Origin: Actinomycetes bacterium
Lineage (GTDB): Bacteria; Actinomycetota; Acidimicrobiia; Acidimicrobiales; RAAP-2
Length of the DNA: 10,854 nt
Direction: 5' to 3'
Assembly (NCBI GenBank): GCA_021849765.1
Contig: JAJZSM010000028.1
Location: forward strand, 1-10,854
The stretch's first letter is position 1. Each line of letters begins with the position of its first letter. The notes under the pieces are model-generated. The model worked only from the letters and a program-made list of their open reading frames with translations. It made no database searches and was not told the origin of the DNA. Of this stretch, positions 1 to 5,434 are shown in pieces. The translations under genes were made by a program, and so were the position numbers.

Positions 1-265
1 GACGCTCGAGCGTCACGCCCGGTGACACCTCGAGTTGCACGTCGGCGGGTCGCTGGGCCCGATGCCACGTCGCGACGGACTCGGCGGCGCTGAGGATCGC
101 AGCCGTGGGCACATCGCCGTAGGCCCGCGCACGCTGGGGCTCGGCGTCCTTCGTGCCGTCGAGGCGAGTGGACCATTCGACGAGCGCCGCGTCACCGCGC
201 TCGCGCACGTCCGTGACGATCTGTTCGATGGTGAACTGCTCCTTGGTCACGACGGGACGACTCAC
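1..265 (-). CDS. hisD: Histidinol dehydrogenase, N-terminal part (partial at window edge)
   Basis: The minus strand from a GTG at 265 reads 88 codons to the window edge without a stop. The translation begins VSRPVVTKEQFTIEQIV and continues with VRERGDAALVEWSTRLDG, the typical HisD opening (a helix, then 'V..rGD.AL.e.t..fD'). Further on come a W-H-x-A-Q-R-P segment and a PGV-type stretch, also seen in HisD N-termini. HisD catalyses the last two steps of histidine synthesis, oxidising L-histidinol to L-histidine with NAD+ and Zn2+ in the cytosol. The zinc and catalytic residues lie in the missing C-terminal part, so activity cannot be judged here. The GTG overlaps the hisG stop as GTGA, the usual sign of translational coupling, which supports this start. 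It is the third gene of a yerC-hisG-hisD operon. Confidence 0.9.
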   Translation of the reverse strand, partial: MSRPVVTKEQFTIEQIVTDVRERGDAALVEWSTRLDGTKDAEPQRARAYGDVPTAAILSAAESVATWHRAQRPADVQLEVSPGVTLER

Positions 266-1119
266 GGGACCATCCGTTCCACGGGAAGCGTGAGAATCGA
301 ACTCGCGCCGCAGGCCTCCAGTTTCGGCAGTAACGACCAGATGTCCGCCGCCGGCACGAGCGCGTGCACGGCGACGACACCGGGGGTCGCGAGGTCCATG
401 ACCGTGGGCGATCCCTGGGTTGGCAGCAGCGCGGTCAGCTCATCGAGACGGTCCTTTTTCACGTTGCAGAGCAGGTAGCGATTGGCCCGGGCATTCGTGA
501 CGCTGCCGAGCACCATCGTGAGGACGTTACGCGCCTCGAGGTCCGCCGAGCCCCGTCGCCCAATCAACACAGCCTCGGACTCAAAGAGCGTGCCGATCGA
601 GCGCAGGCCGTTGGTGCGCAACGTGCTGCCCGTCGAGACGAGGTCGACGATGGCGTCAGCGAGCCCGAGGCGCGGCGAGATCTCCACCGCGCCCCCGACG
701 CGCACGAGGTCAGCGTCAATGCCCCGCTCGGCGAGGATCGACGACGTGATGCGCGGGTGTGAGGTCGCGATCCGTCGGCCCTTCAGGTCTTCGATGCCGA
801 CGGCGTCATCCTCAAGGGGCACGGCCGCCTGGAGCGAGCACTTGCCAAAACCCAGCCGTAACAGGACCTCCACATTGCACTGACGCTCGTCGATGAGGTC
901 CAGTCCCGTGATCCCGCAGTCCACGACGCCGTCTTGGACGTACTCGGGCACGTCGTCGGCGCGAACGAACAGGAGGTCGATGTCGGCGTTGCGACAGTGG
1001 GACTGTAGGACGCGCTCGCCCGGCTCCTGAGGGTCGACGCCGCTCGCCTCGAGCAGGGTCCAGGACGGCTCGCGCAGACGGCCCTTACTCGGCAGCGCCA
1101 GGGTGAGTCGGCGGTTCAT
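262..1119 (-). CDS. hisG: ATP phosphoribosyltransferase, long form
   Basis: This 285-residue protein matches the long, self-regulated HisG form. It catalyses the first committed step of histidine synthesis, joining ATP and PRPP to give phosphoribosyl-ATP. Visible features are an N-terminal LTLALPSKGRL segment (residues 5-15), the hinge region around VDCGITGLDLI (66-76), and the PRPP-binding signature at about 146-167, where E146 is followed by the DLVSTGSTL loop (159-167). Residues from about 208 to 283 form the ACT-like C-terminal domain that normally binds histidine for feedback inhibition. Because this domain is present, no separate HisZ subunit is expected. The ATG overlaps the upstream yerC stop by 4 bases (ATGA) and the TGA overlaps the hisD GTG, so all three genes are probably co-translated. 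Confidence 0.96.
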   Translation of the reverse strand: MNRRLTLALPSKGRLREPSWTLLEASGVDPQEPGERVLQSHCRNADIDLLFVRADDVPEYVQDGVVDCGITGLDLIDERQCNVEVLLRLGFGKCSLQAAVPLEDDAVGIEDLKGRRIATSHPRITSSILAERGIDADLVRVGGAVEISPRLGLADAIVDLVSTGSTLRTNGLRSIGTLFESEAVLIGRRGSADLEARNVLTMVLGSVTNARANRYLLCNVKKDRLDELTALLPTQGSPTVMDLATPGVVAVHALVPAADIWSLLPKLEACGASSILTLPVERMVP

Positions 1120-1430
1120 CGGCGGCCCCGTCCCAGCACCACGGGGTAGCCGCCCTCGCCGTACCGTAACCAGTGCGCGACTCGGGTCACCGTCGCGGTC
1201 GACGCGCCGGTTCGCCGCGACACCTCGTGGTACGCCAACCCCTCGTCCACCAGCTTGGCCACCTGGAGCCGCTGGCCCATCGCGTCAAGCTCATTAGTCG
1301 TGCAGAGATCGCGCAGGAACGCCGCGACCGTGTCGGGTTCGCGCAGGTGCACGAATGCGTCGACCAACTCATCGAAGCGACGCGCCGTCTCCTCGTGCGC
1401 CTCGGCCGGAACCACCTTGCCACTAGTCAT
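1116..1430 (-). CDS. yerC: YerC/YecD-type TrpR-fold regulator (probable histidine regulator)
   Basis: This 104-residue protein belongs to the YerC/YecD branch of the TrpR superfamily. The family core runs from about residue 38 to 95: LRDLCTTNELDAMGQRLQVAK-type helices, then the helix-turn-helix around YHEVSRRTGASTATVTRV, then LRYGEGGYPVVL. The STATVTRV recognition helix is intact. Some YerC-like proteins in Gram-positive bacteria have been proposed as repressors of histidine genes (sometimes called HisR). Its place as the first gene before hisG and hisD, with a 4-base overlap, fits that role here, though this is inference from context. The N-terminus is some residues longer than I expect for the family. 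I see no good Shine-Dalgarno sequence before the ATG, so the message may be leaderless. The DNA target and the effector cannot be read from sequence. Confidence 0.9.
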   Translation of the reverse strand: MTSGKVVPAEAHEETARRFDELVDAFVHLREPDTVAAFLRDLCTTNELDAMGQRLQVAKLVDEGLAYHEVSRRTGASTATVTRVAHWLRYGEGGYPVVLGRGRR

Positions 1431-1460
1431 ATCATCATGCTAGCCTGCTACAACATTACT
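1417..1460. promoter_or_regulatory. Divergent yerC/hisA promoter region with overlapping -10 elements (candidate)
   Basis: Only 30 bases separate the yerC and hisA start codons. On the plus strand TTGCCA (1417-1422, 5 of 6 to the -35 consensus) is followed after 18 bases by TAGCCT (1441-1446), which would start transcription about 8 bases before the hisA ATG. On the minus strand TAGCAT (1442-1437) ends 6 bases before the yerC ATG, suiting a leaderless transcript. Both -10 candidates share the GCTAGC palindrome at 1439-1444. A second CTAG lies in ACTAGT at 1422-1427; CTAG is the core half-site of the E. coli TrpR operator, so these could be YerC contacts. Neither gene has a clear Shine-Dalgarno sequence. 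The -10 matches are weak in their middle positions, so this is a candidate only. Confidence 0.4.
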
Positions 1461-2153
1461 ATGCAACTCATCCCCGCCGTCGACCTCCTTGGTGACTTCG
1501 CCGTACGCCTGGACCAGGGCGACTATGACCGCGTGCTCTTCTCCCACCCGCTGGAGGACTTCGTGGCGCGCGTCGTCGCGACAGAACCGCCGATGATCCA
1601 CGTCGTCGACCTCGATGGCGCTCGAACGGGGATCGCCCGACTCGACCTGCTGCGCCGGTGCATCGCACTGGCCGAACCGGTCCCCGTGCAGGTCTCGGGG
1701 GGGCTGCGCTCGATCGACGCCGCGCGCGAGGCCCTCGACGTCGGTGCCGCGCGGGTCATCGTCGGCTCGGCGGCGTGGGCGACGCCCGATGCTCTCGGTC
1801 GCTTCGCCGACGCGCTCGGGGACCGGCTCGTCGTGGCCCTGGACGTGCGCGACGCGCGCATCTCGGTGCGCGGGTGGCTCGCCGACGGTGGTCTCGGGGT
1901 CGACGAGGCGCTCGAGCGGTGCGTCGACGAAGGGGTCACACGCGTGCACGTCACGGCTATTGACCGCGACGGCACGATGCGCGGACCCGACCTCGGGCTC
2001 TACGCACGCGCGTGCGCGAGCGACCTTGCCGTGGTCGCGGCGGGGGGCGTTCGCGACGACGATGACGTGGCCGCGCTCGCCGACGTCGGGTGCGAAGCGG
2101 CCATCATGGGCGTGGGCTATCTCACTCGAATTGGCCTCGCTCTTCCCGAGTAA
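1461..2153 (+). CDS. hisA: HisA, ProFAR isomerase
   Basis: This 230-residue (beta-alpha)8-barrel protein matches HisA, which isomerises the aminoaldose ProFAR to the aminoketose PRFAR in histidine synthesis. Family marks are IPAVDLLGDFAVRLDQGDYD at 4-23 with D8, HVVDLDGA (47-54), the phosphate loop VSGGLRS (78-84), VIVGSAAW (99-106), ALDVR with D128, VRGW (136-139), TAIDRDGTMRGPDL (165-178) with D168, and AAGGVRDDDD (193-202) before IMGVGYLTR. D8, D128 and D168 are the likely active-site acids. The loop reads QGDYDR as in monofunctional HisA rather than the AGSE-type loop of bifunctional PriA, so I favour HisA. The ATG at 1461 starts exactly at the family motif. An in-frame ATG at 1173 would add unrelated sequence antisense to yerC. 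The C-terminus is slightly short for the family. It is transcribed away from yerC-hisG-hisD. Confidence 0.93.
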   Translation: MQLIPAVDLLGDFAVRLDQGDYDRVLFSHPLEDFVARVVATEPPMIHVVDLDGARTGIARLDLLRRCIALAEPVPVQVSGGLRSIDAAREALDVGAARVIVGSAAWATPDALGRFADALGDRLVVALDVRDARISVRGWLADGGLGVDEALERCVDEGVTRVHVTAIDRDGTMRGPDLGLYARACASDLAVVAAGGVRDDDDVAALADVGCEAAIMGVGYLTRIGLALPE

Positions 2154-2163
2154 CGGTGGCGAC

Positions 2164-2182
2164 GTATCATGTCATTTGATAC
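2164..2182 (+). terminator. Weak candidate hairpin after hisA
   Basis: GTATCA (2164-2169) and TGATAC (2177-2182) form a 6-base-pair stem with a 7-base loop, starting 10 bases after the hisA stop. CTCGTTTT follows. The stem is AT-rich and the T tract is interrupted, so it is a weak intrinsic terminator at best and could equally be an operator. The sequence TTGATACC at its right arm (2176-2183) recurs at 4055-4062 before the tusA operon. Confidence 0.2.
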
Positions 2183-2251
2183 CTCGTTTTGCCTCTAGTT
2201 CAGGCTATTTCGGCTTTCCCTATGGAAGGTATTTGATTAGCCTCTAATGAC

Positions 2252-2267
2252 TTTTTCCCCTACTGAT
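2252..2267 (+). promoter_or_regulatory. Shared pyrimidine motif, copy 1
   Basis: TTTTTCCCCTACTGAT lies 53 bases before the ATG of the membrane protein gene. A near-identical copy with one extra C and one C-to-T change lies at 4078-4094 before tusA. Both sit in the AT-rich part of a leader and on the same strand as the gene they precede. A shared regulator site or promoter part is possible; the function is unknown. Confidence 0.3.
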
Positions 2268-2320
2268 CGGTTCGAAATAGCCGTGAGAATGGTCGTGTAC
2301 CACAACTGAAGGGGTAGAAG

Positions 2321-2869
2321 ATGAAACGTAAGACATTAGACCTGTTACTGACCTTGGTGGGCGCGTTGCTCACGGTCGTGCTCTTGGTGTCAGGTGGACT
2401 GCTGATGTGGGGCTACAGCTTCGCGAACTCGACCGTCCACAGCCAACTCGCCGCCCAGAAGATCTACTTTCCGGCGAAGAACTCACCCGAGCTCCAGAAC
2501 CCATTGATTAAGCCCTACCTGACCCCCTACGCCGGCCAGCAGTTGCTCAATGGTCGTGAGGCCGAAGTGTGGGCCGACCACTTCATCGCTGTACACCTCC
2601 AGGAAATCACTGGCGGCAAGACCTACGCGCAGTTGAGTTCCGAGTCGCTCGCCGACCCGTCCAACACCGCACTCGCCAAGACCGTCCAGACCGTTTTCCA
2701 GGGTCAGACCTTGCGTGGGACCCTACTCACGGCCTACGCCTTCTGGATGTTCGGCGTCATCGCCCTCTGGTCGGCGATCGCCATGTTCATACTCGCCATC
2801 TTGATGTTGGTTCTCACCATCTTGGGCTGGCGTCACTATCGCGTCATCGACCCTGCGGTTGAGATTTAG
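2321..2869 (+). CDS. Actinobacterial-type conserved membrane protein, function unknown
   Basis: This 182-residue protein starts MKRK and has a hydrophobic helix at about residues 8-31, then a polar region of about 105 residues outside the membrane, then a long hydrophobic stretch at about 137-168, possibly two helices. The middle segment contains LAAQKIYFPAKN, a PYAGQQLLNG motif, AEVWADHFIAVHLQEI and GGKTYAQLS, followed by FQGQTLRGTLLTAYAFW just before the C-terminal membrane part. I recognise this layout as a conserved family of actinobacterial membrane proteins with no known function. Members are sometimes mislabelled as LigA-type ring-opening dioxygenases, and nothing here supports that. 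The basic N-terminus suggests it stays inside, with the large loop exported. A good Shine-Dalgarno sequence (GAAGGGG) supports the start. It is a single-gene unit ending before two hairpins. Confidence 0.75.
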   Translation: MKRKTLDLLLTLVGALLTVVLLVSGGLLMWGYSFANSTVHSQLAAQKIYFPAKNSPELQNPLIKPYLTPYAGQQLLNGREAEVWADHFIAVHLQEITGGKTYAQLSSESLADPSNTALAKTVQTVFQGQTLRGTLLTAYAFWMFGVIALWSAIAMFILAILMLVLTILGWRHYRVIDPAVEI

Positions 2870-2878
2870 CGACCCTCT

Positions 2879-2921
2879 GGACCACGTCGCGAACCGAGGC
2901 CCCTTCATCGCGGCGTGGTCC
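2879..2921 (+). terminator. Strong hairpin after the membrane protein gene (first of two)
   Basis: GGACCACGTCGC (2879-2890) pairs with GCGGCGTGGTCC (2910-2921) through 12 base pairs including one T-G wobble, around a 19-base loop. It begins 10 bases after the stop codon at 2869. There is no T tract. An overlapping alternative pairing exists between GAACCG (2891-2896) and CGGTTC (2921-2926). It probably helps end transcription or stabilises the 3' end. Confidence 0.4.
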
Positions 2922-2932
2922 GGTTCAACGCG

Positions 2933-2968
2933 GCCCCCAGTGACGTTCCTCCCAACGCCACTGGGGGC
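2933..2968 (+). terminator. Strong hairpin, second of two, before pirin
   Basis: GCCCCCAGTG (2933-2942) pairs with CACTGGGGGC (2959-2968). After one mismatch the stem continues with CGTT/AACG, closing on a 6-base loop CCTCCC. This gives about 14 pairs in a 36-base element. A short T run (CATTTTGG) starts nine bases later, so it resembles an intrinsic terminator with a weak tail. It ends 41 bases before the pirin ATG and separates the two units. Confidence 0.5.
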
Positions 2969-3009
2969 GAAGGGGCATTTTGGGGCGTAGGGTTGGCCCG
3001 GGAGGCGAC

Positions 3010-3924
3010 ATGGGCGACACCGCGGACCACGTACCTGGGTTGAAACCCGAAGTCCTCCCGTCGCACCAGGCGTTGGTCGGGGCCCTCGAAGTCCGCCGCG
3101 CTCTGCCCCAGCGGACGCACCGCACCGTGGGTGCGTGGTGTTTCGCTGACCACATGGGCCCCGCCGTCGTGACCGAGGAACGGGGCCTCGATATCGGTCC
3201 CCACCCGCACACGGGACTCGCGACGGTGACCTGGCTCATCGAGGGCGAGGCCCTTCACCGCGACAGCCTGGGTACCGAACAGTTGATCCGGCCGGGACAG
3301 TTGAACCTCATGAGTGCCGGCTTCGGCGTCGCGCACGCCGAGGAGCCGACCGGCGCCTACCGCGGGACCCTGGAAGGAATTCAACTCTGGATTGCCCAGC
3401 CCGACGAGACCCGTCACCTACCCAGCGCCTTCGAGCACTACGACGAGCTACCGCGCCTGCAGATCGGCTCGTGTAACGCGACCGTACTCGTCGGCGACGC
3501 ACTCGGCGCGACCAGCCCCGCGAGCCACGACACCGCGCTCGTCGGTCTCGACCTCGATCTGCACGGCTCGACCGAACTACCCCTCGTTACCAGCTACGAG
3601 TACGGGGTCGTGGTCCTGCGAGGCGCCGTCTCGATCGGTGGCACGGTGATTGAACCCGGCTCGCTCGCCTACTTCGCGCCCGGCGCCGACGAGTGGCGCC
3701 TCGACGTGCGCGAACCGGCCCGCGTAATCGTGCTCGGCGGCGTGCCCTTCCGCGAACCGATCATGATGTGGTGGAATTTCGTCGCGCGCACCCGTGAGGA
3801 GTTGACCGTCGCCTATCTCGCCTGGGTCGATCGTGCCGAGCGCTTCGGATCCGTCAGGAGCGCCCTCGCCCCGATCGACGCGCCCGTCCCCTTCTGGTTG
3901 CACGGCGAGCGCACGCGGACCTAG
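3010..3924 (+). CDS. Pirin family protein (bicupin, metal-dependent)
   Basis: This 304-residue protein has the two cupin domains of the pirin family. The N-terminal cupin carries the metal ligands in HPHTG (H65, H67) and in the GFGVAHAEE stretch (H109, E111), matching the His-His-His-Glu set of human pirin and E. coli YhhW. The segment between them, with TVTWLIEGE, HRDSLG and LMSAG, is also standard. The C-terminal domain ends with PIMMWWNFVARTREEL, a pirin signature. Bacterial pirins are linked to quercetin 2,3-dioxygenase activity or to redox and stress control; the true substrate here is unknown. I start at the ATG at 3010 because GGGAGG lies just upstream at correct spacing. A TTG at 2980 in the same frame would add residues coded inside the terminator tail. 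All metal ligands are intact. It appears to be a single-gene unit. Confidence 0.9.
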   Translation: MGDTADHVPGLKPEVLPSHQALVGALEVRRALPQRTHRTVGAWCFADHMGPAVVTEERGLDIGPHPHTGLATVTWLIEGEALHRDSLGTEQLIRPGQLNLMSAGFGVAHAEEPTGAYRGTLEGIQLWIAQPDETRHLPSAFEHYDELPRLQIGSCNATVLVGDALGATSPASHDTALVGLDLDLHGSTELPLVTSYEYGVVVLRGAVSIGGTVIEPGSLAYFAPGADEWRLDVREPARVIVLGGVPFREPIMMWWNFVARTREELTVAYLAWVDRAERFGSVRSALAPIDAPVPFWLHGERTRT

Positions 3925-4077
3925 GGAGCCCGCTTCCCGCGACGCATTCGAACGACTCGATCGTGAAGGACCGTTGGACCCAGCTTCGCCGAGGTTGCCG
4001 TCGGCCTCGCGCGCCCGCAGCCAACGCCGCTCAACGTATCCACCATTCGTCGAATTGATACCACCGGGACTTTGTAA

Positions 4078-4094
4078 TTTTTCCCCCTATTGAT
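4078..4094 (+). promoter_or_regulatory. Shared pyrimidine motif, copy 2
   Basis: TTTTTCCCCCTATTGAT matches the motif at 2252-2267 except for one extra C and one T for C. It lies 10 bases before the CRP-like palindrome and 109 bases before the tusA ATG. In both places a TTGATACC sequence occurs further upstream. Confidence 0.3.
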
Positions 4095-4103
4095 GACATA
4101 GTT

Positions 4104-4119
4104 TGTGATTCTTTGCACA
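4104..4119. promoter_or_regulatory. CRP/FNR-family-like operator (candidate)
   Basis: TGTGATTCTTTGCACA fits the CRP consensus TGTGA-N6-TCACA at 9 of 10 core positions, and the symmetry extends outward to TTTGTG (4102-4107) and CACAAA (4116-4121). It is the most symmetrical short element in the AT-rich leader of the tusA-hdr operon, 85 bases before the tusA start. A CRP, FNR or GlxR-type regulator could act here. If the promoter at 4112-4139 is real, the site overlaps its -35 element, which would favour repression. Similarity to the consensus is seen; binding is inferred. Confidence 0.45.
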
Positions 4120-4203
4120 AAGTGACTCCTCGGTGTTATGCCTGGGTCCGAGCGGGAACCGCGCGGGACCCGCGAGACGAAGTAGCCAATCGAAGGAGTC
4201 GAC

Positions 4204-4461
4204 ATGACGATCACCCTGGAAGAACTGCGAGACGTGACCGTGGCCGCGGTCGTCGACGCCCGTGGGACGTCCTGCCCGGGGCCGATCCTGGCCGCGAAGA
4301 AGGGTATTCCTGGCGTCGCCAGTGGTGCGGTCATGGAGGTCATGGCGACGGACTCGGGCACGTTGAAGGACCTGCCGGCCTGGTGCAAGAAGATGGGTCA
4401 CGAGTTCCTCGGCGTCATCGAGGAGCCCGGCTACCTGCGGCTATTCCTGCGCAAGGTCTGA
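4204..4461 (+). CDS. tusA: TusA family sulfur carrier protein
   Basis: This 85-residue protein is a TusA/SirA-fold sulfurtransferase. The active-site region reads VDARGTSCPGPILAAKK at residues 17-33, with C24 in the CPxP motif that carries a persulfide. Further on, ATDSGTLKDLPAWCKKMGHEFLG (48-70) matches the family's second half, and C61 is a second cysteine whose role is not known. In sulfur oxidisers TusA passes sulfane sulfur between rhodanese or DsrE proteins and the DsrAB or sHdr systems in the cytosol; in E. coli it serves tRNA thiolation. Its place as first gene of an operon with dsrE2 and Hdr-like genes favours the energy-metabolism role. The start is set by GAAGGAG five bases upstream. 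The stop lies one base before the next ATG. Confidence 0.93.
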   Translation: MTITLEELRDVTVAAVVDARGTSCPGPILAAKKGIPGVASGAVMEVMATDSGTLKDLPAWCKKMGHEFLGVIEEPGYLRLFLRKV

Positions 4462-4462
4462 C

Positions 4463-4894
4463 ATGGCCGACGCCGACGACGGTGGGCCGAGCGGGCCCCG
4501 GATCCTCGTCTTTTCCACCAACAACATCTCAGACCCCGGTATCGACCTCGCGGGCAGCCGCCACCTCCACTACCCCTCGACGGTCTTCACGGTCACGGTC
4601 CCCTGTTCGAGCGCGATCAAGCCGACCTGGATTCTGCACGCTTTCGAGAGCGGCTTCGACGGCGTCTTCATCGGCGCCGACGGTGACGAGTGCGCCTACC
4701 TGGCCGACTGCAACGCTCGGACCGCCCGGATCGCCGCGCGCGCCCAGGGGCTGATGAGCGCAAGCGGCTACGAGCCCCAGCGGGTAATGATGGCGGCCCT
4801 CTGCTCGGTGTGCGCCGAGCCATTCGTGAATCACATGCGCGAGTTCACCGAGAAGATGACCGCCCTCGGGCGCGTCAGCGTGCTCGCTTCCTAA
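4463..4894 (+). CDS. MvhD/FlpD-like iron-sulfur protein with rearranged cysteines
   Basis: This 143-residue protein matches the MvhD (hydrogenase delta subunit) family, the small [2Fe-2S] protein that passes electrons to HdrA in methanogens and forms the C-terminus of QmoB. Visible marks are VPCSS (46-50), ILHAFESGFDGVFIG (57-71), GDECAYL (74-80), N84 with a following R, the YEPQRVMM segment (103-110), and FVNHM...FTEKMTALG. Family members usually have an N-terminal CxxC-type pair and a GC before the GxCHY motif; here these read STNN and GADGDEC. C48 and C77 are kept, while C83 and a C-x2-C pair (C114, C117) are extra. The cluster may therefore be bound differently or absent. The ATG is one base after the tusA stop and lacks a strong Shine-Dalgarno sequence, so it is probably coupled to tusA. 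The family call is firm, the cofactor uncertain. Confidence 0.75.
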   Translation: MADADDGGPSGPRILVFSTNNISDPGIDLAGSRHLHYPSTVFTVTVPCSSAIKPTWILHAFESGFDGVFIGADGDECAYLADCNARTARIAARAQGLMSASGYEPQRVMMAALCSVCAEPFVNHMREFTEKMTALGRVSVLAS

Positions 4895-4915
4895 CCCCAG
4901 AAAGGAGAGCCAGTC

Positions 4916-5398
4916 ATGGCTCAAACCGACAAGAAAACAATCATCCTCTTCAGCGGCGACCTGGACAAAGTGCTCGCCGCCTTCGTGATCGCCAACGGCG
5001 CTGCCGCCATGGGCGACGACGTGACGATGTTCTTCACCTTCTGGGGCCTCAACGCGCTGCGCCGCGACCACAAGCCGGCCACCCCCGGCAAGACGCCACT
5101 ACAGCGGATGTTCGCGGCGATGATGCCGCGTGGCCCCGAGAAGCTCACGATGTCCCACATGAACTTCGCCGGTGCCGGTCCCGTGCTCATGAAGCGCATG
5201 ATGCGCGAGAACCACGTGCTGTCCATCGACGAGATGATTGCCACCGCGAAGGAGCAGGACATCAAGATGATCGCCTGCACCATGTCAATGGACGTCATGG
5301 GACTGCGAGCCGATGAACTGATCGACGGCCTCGAGTTCGCCGGTGTCGCCACCTATCTCGGCGAAGCCGACGAGGCCAACGTCAACCTGTTCATCTAG
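4916..5398 (+). CDS. dsrE2: DsrE2-type sulfur carrier (DsrE/DsrF-like)
   Basis: This 160-residue protein belongs to the DsrE2 family. The N-terminus IILFSGDLDKVLAAFVIANG (9-28) with AAMGDDVTMFFTFWGLNALR (30-49) is highly typical, as is the C-terminal IACTMSMDVMG (119-129). C121 is the only cysteine and corresponds to the conserved persulfide-carrying residue. DsrE2 proteins are found beside tusA and rhodanese genes in sulfur oxidisers, where they are thought to mobilise sulfane sulfur in the cytosol. The methionine-rich middle (MFAAMMPRG and LMKRMMREN) is common in the family. I see no membrane helix. AAAGGAG about eight bases before the ATG supports the start. It lies 21 bases after the MvhD-like gene and 36 bases before the fused hdrA, so it is likely in the same transcript. 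Confidence 0.92.
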   Translation: MAQTDKKTIILFSGDLDKVLAAFVIANGAAAMGDDVTMFFTFWGLNALRRDHKPATPGKTPLQRMFAAMMPRGPEKLTMSHMNFAGAGPVLMKRMMRENHVLSIDEMIATAKEQDIKMIACTMSMDVMGLRADELIDGLEFAGVATYLGEADEANVNLFI

Positions 5399-5434
5399 CG
5401 CCCGAACGAACGATTACGAGAGGCGGTACGAGTA

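Larger units (their letters stand above)
2154..2320. other. AT-richer intergenic region with several inverted repeats
   Basis: I see no gene in these 167 bases, which are much less GC-rich than the flanking genes. They hold a hairpin just after hisA (2164-2182), a 13-base palindrome ATTAGCCTCTAAT (2236-2248), a 7-base direct repeat GCCTCTA (2191-2197 and 2240-2246), and a perfect 10-base inverted repeat, GGCTATTTCG at 2203-2212 with CGAAATAGCC at 2273-2282. The motif TTTTTCCCCTACTGAT (2252-2267) is listed separately. Just before the next gene, GAAGGGG (2308-2314) gives a good Shine-Dalgarno sequence 6 bases from the ATG. This is most likely the promoter and operator region of the membrane protein gene. 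Confidence 0.5.
3925..4203. other. Intergenic leader region before the tusA-hdr operon
   Basis: I find no convincing gene in these 279 bases. The first part (3925-4030) is GC-rich and featureless. The second (about 4031-4140) is AT-rich and looks regulatory, with TTGATACC (4055-4062), the shared pyrimidine motif (4078-4094) and a CRP-like palindrome (4104-4119). A possible promoter is TTTGCA (4112-4117) with TGTTAT (4134-4139) after 16 bases, each 4 of 6 to consensus. The third part is a GC-rich leader with GGGTCC (4144-4149) able to pair with GGACCC (4166-4171). GAAGGAG at 4192-4198 is a strong Shine-Dalgarno sequence for tusA. Which elements are used is inference. Confidence 0.5.

Noticed and set aside
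1173..1460. An upstream ATG that would extend hisA by 96 residues
   Set aside because: The added part is antisense to yerC and matches no family. HisA proteins begin just before the IPAVDL motif, which starts at the ATG at 1461.
1461..2153. PriA (bifunctional HisA/TrpF) instead of HisA
   Set aside because: The loop after the first strand reads QGDYDR as in HisA rather than the AGSE-type loop of actinobacterial PriA. A test of TrpF activity or a phylogeny would settle it.
2980..3009. TTG start giving a pirin longer by 10 residues
   Set aside because: The ATG at 3010 has a proper Shine-Dalgarno sequence, while the TTG lies in the tail of a terminator-like hairpin and adds no family sequence.
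3925..4093. A short gene in the gap after pirin
   Set aside because: Open frames here are tails of shadow frames with no Shine-Dalgarno sequence or recognisable product, and the second half is AT-rich and regulatory in look.
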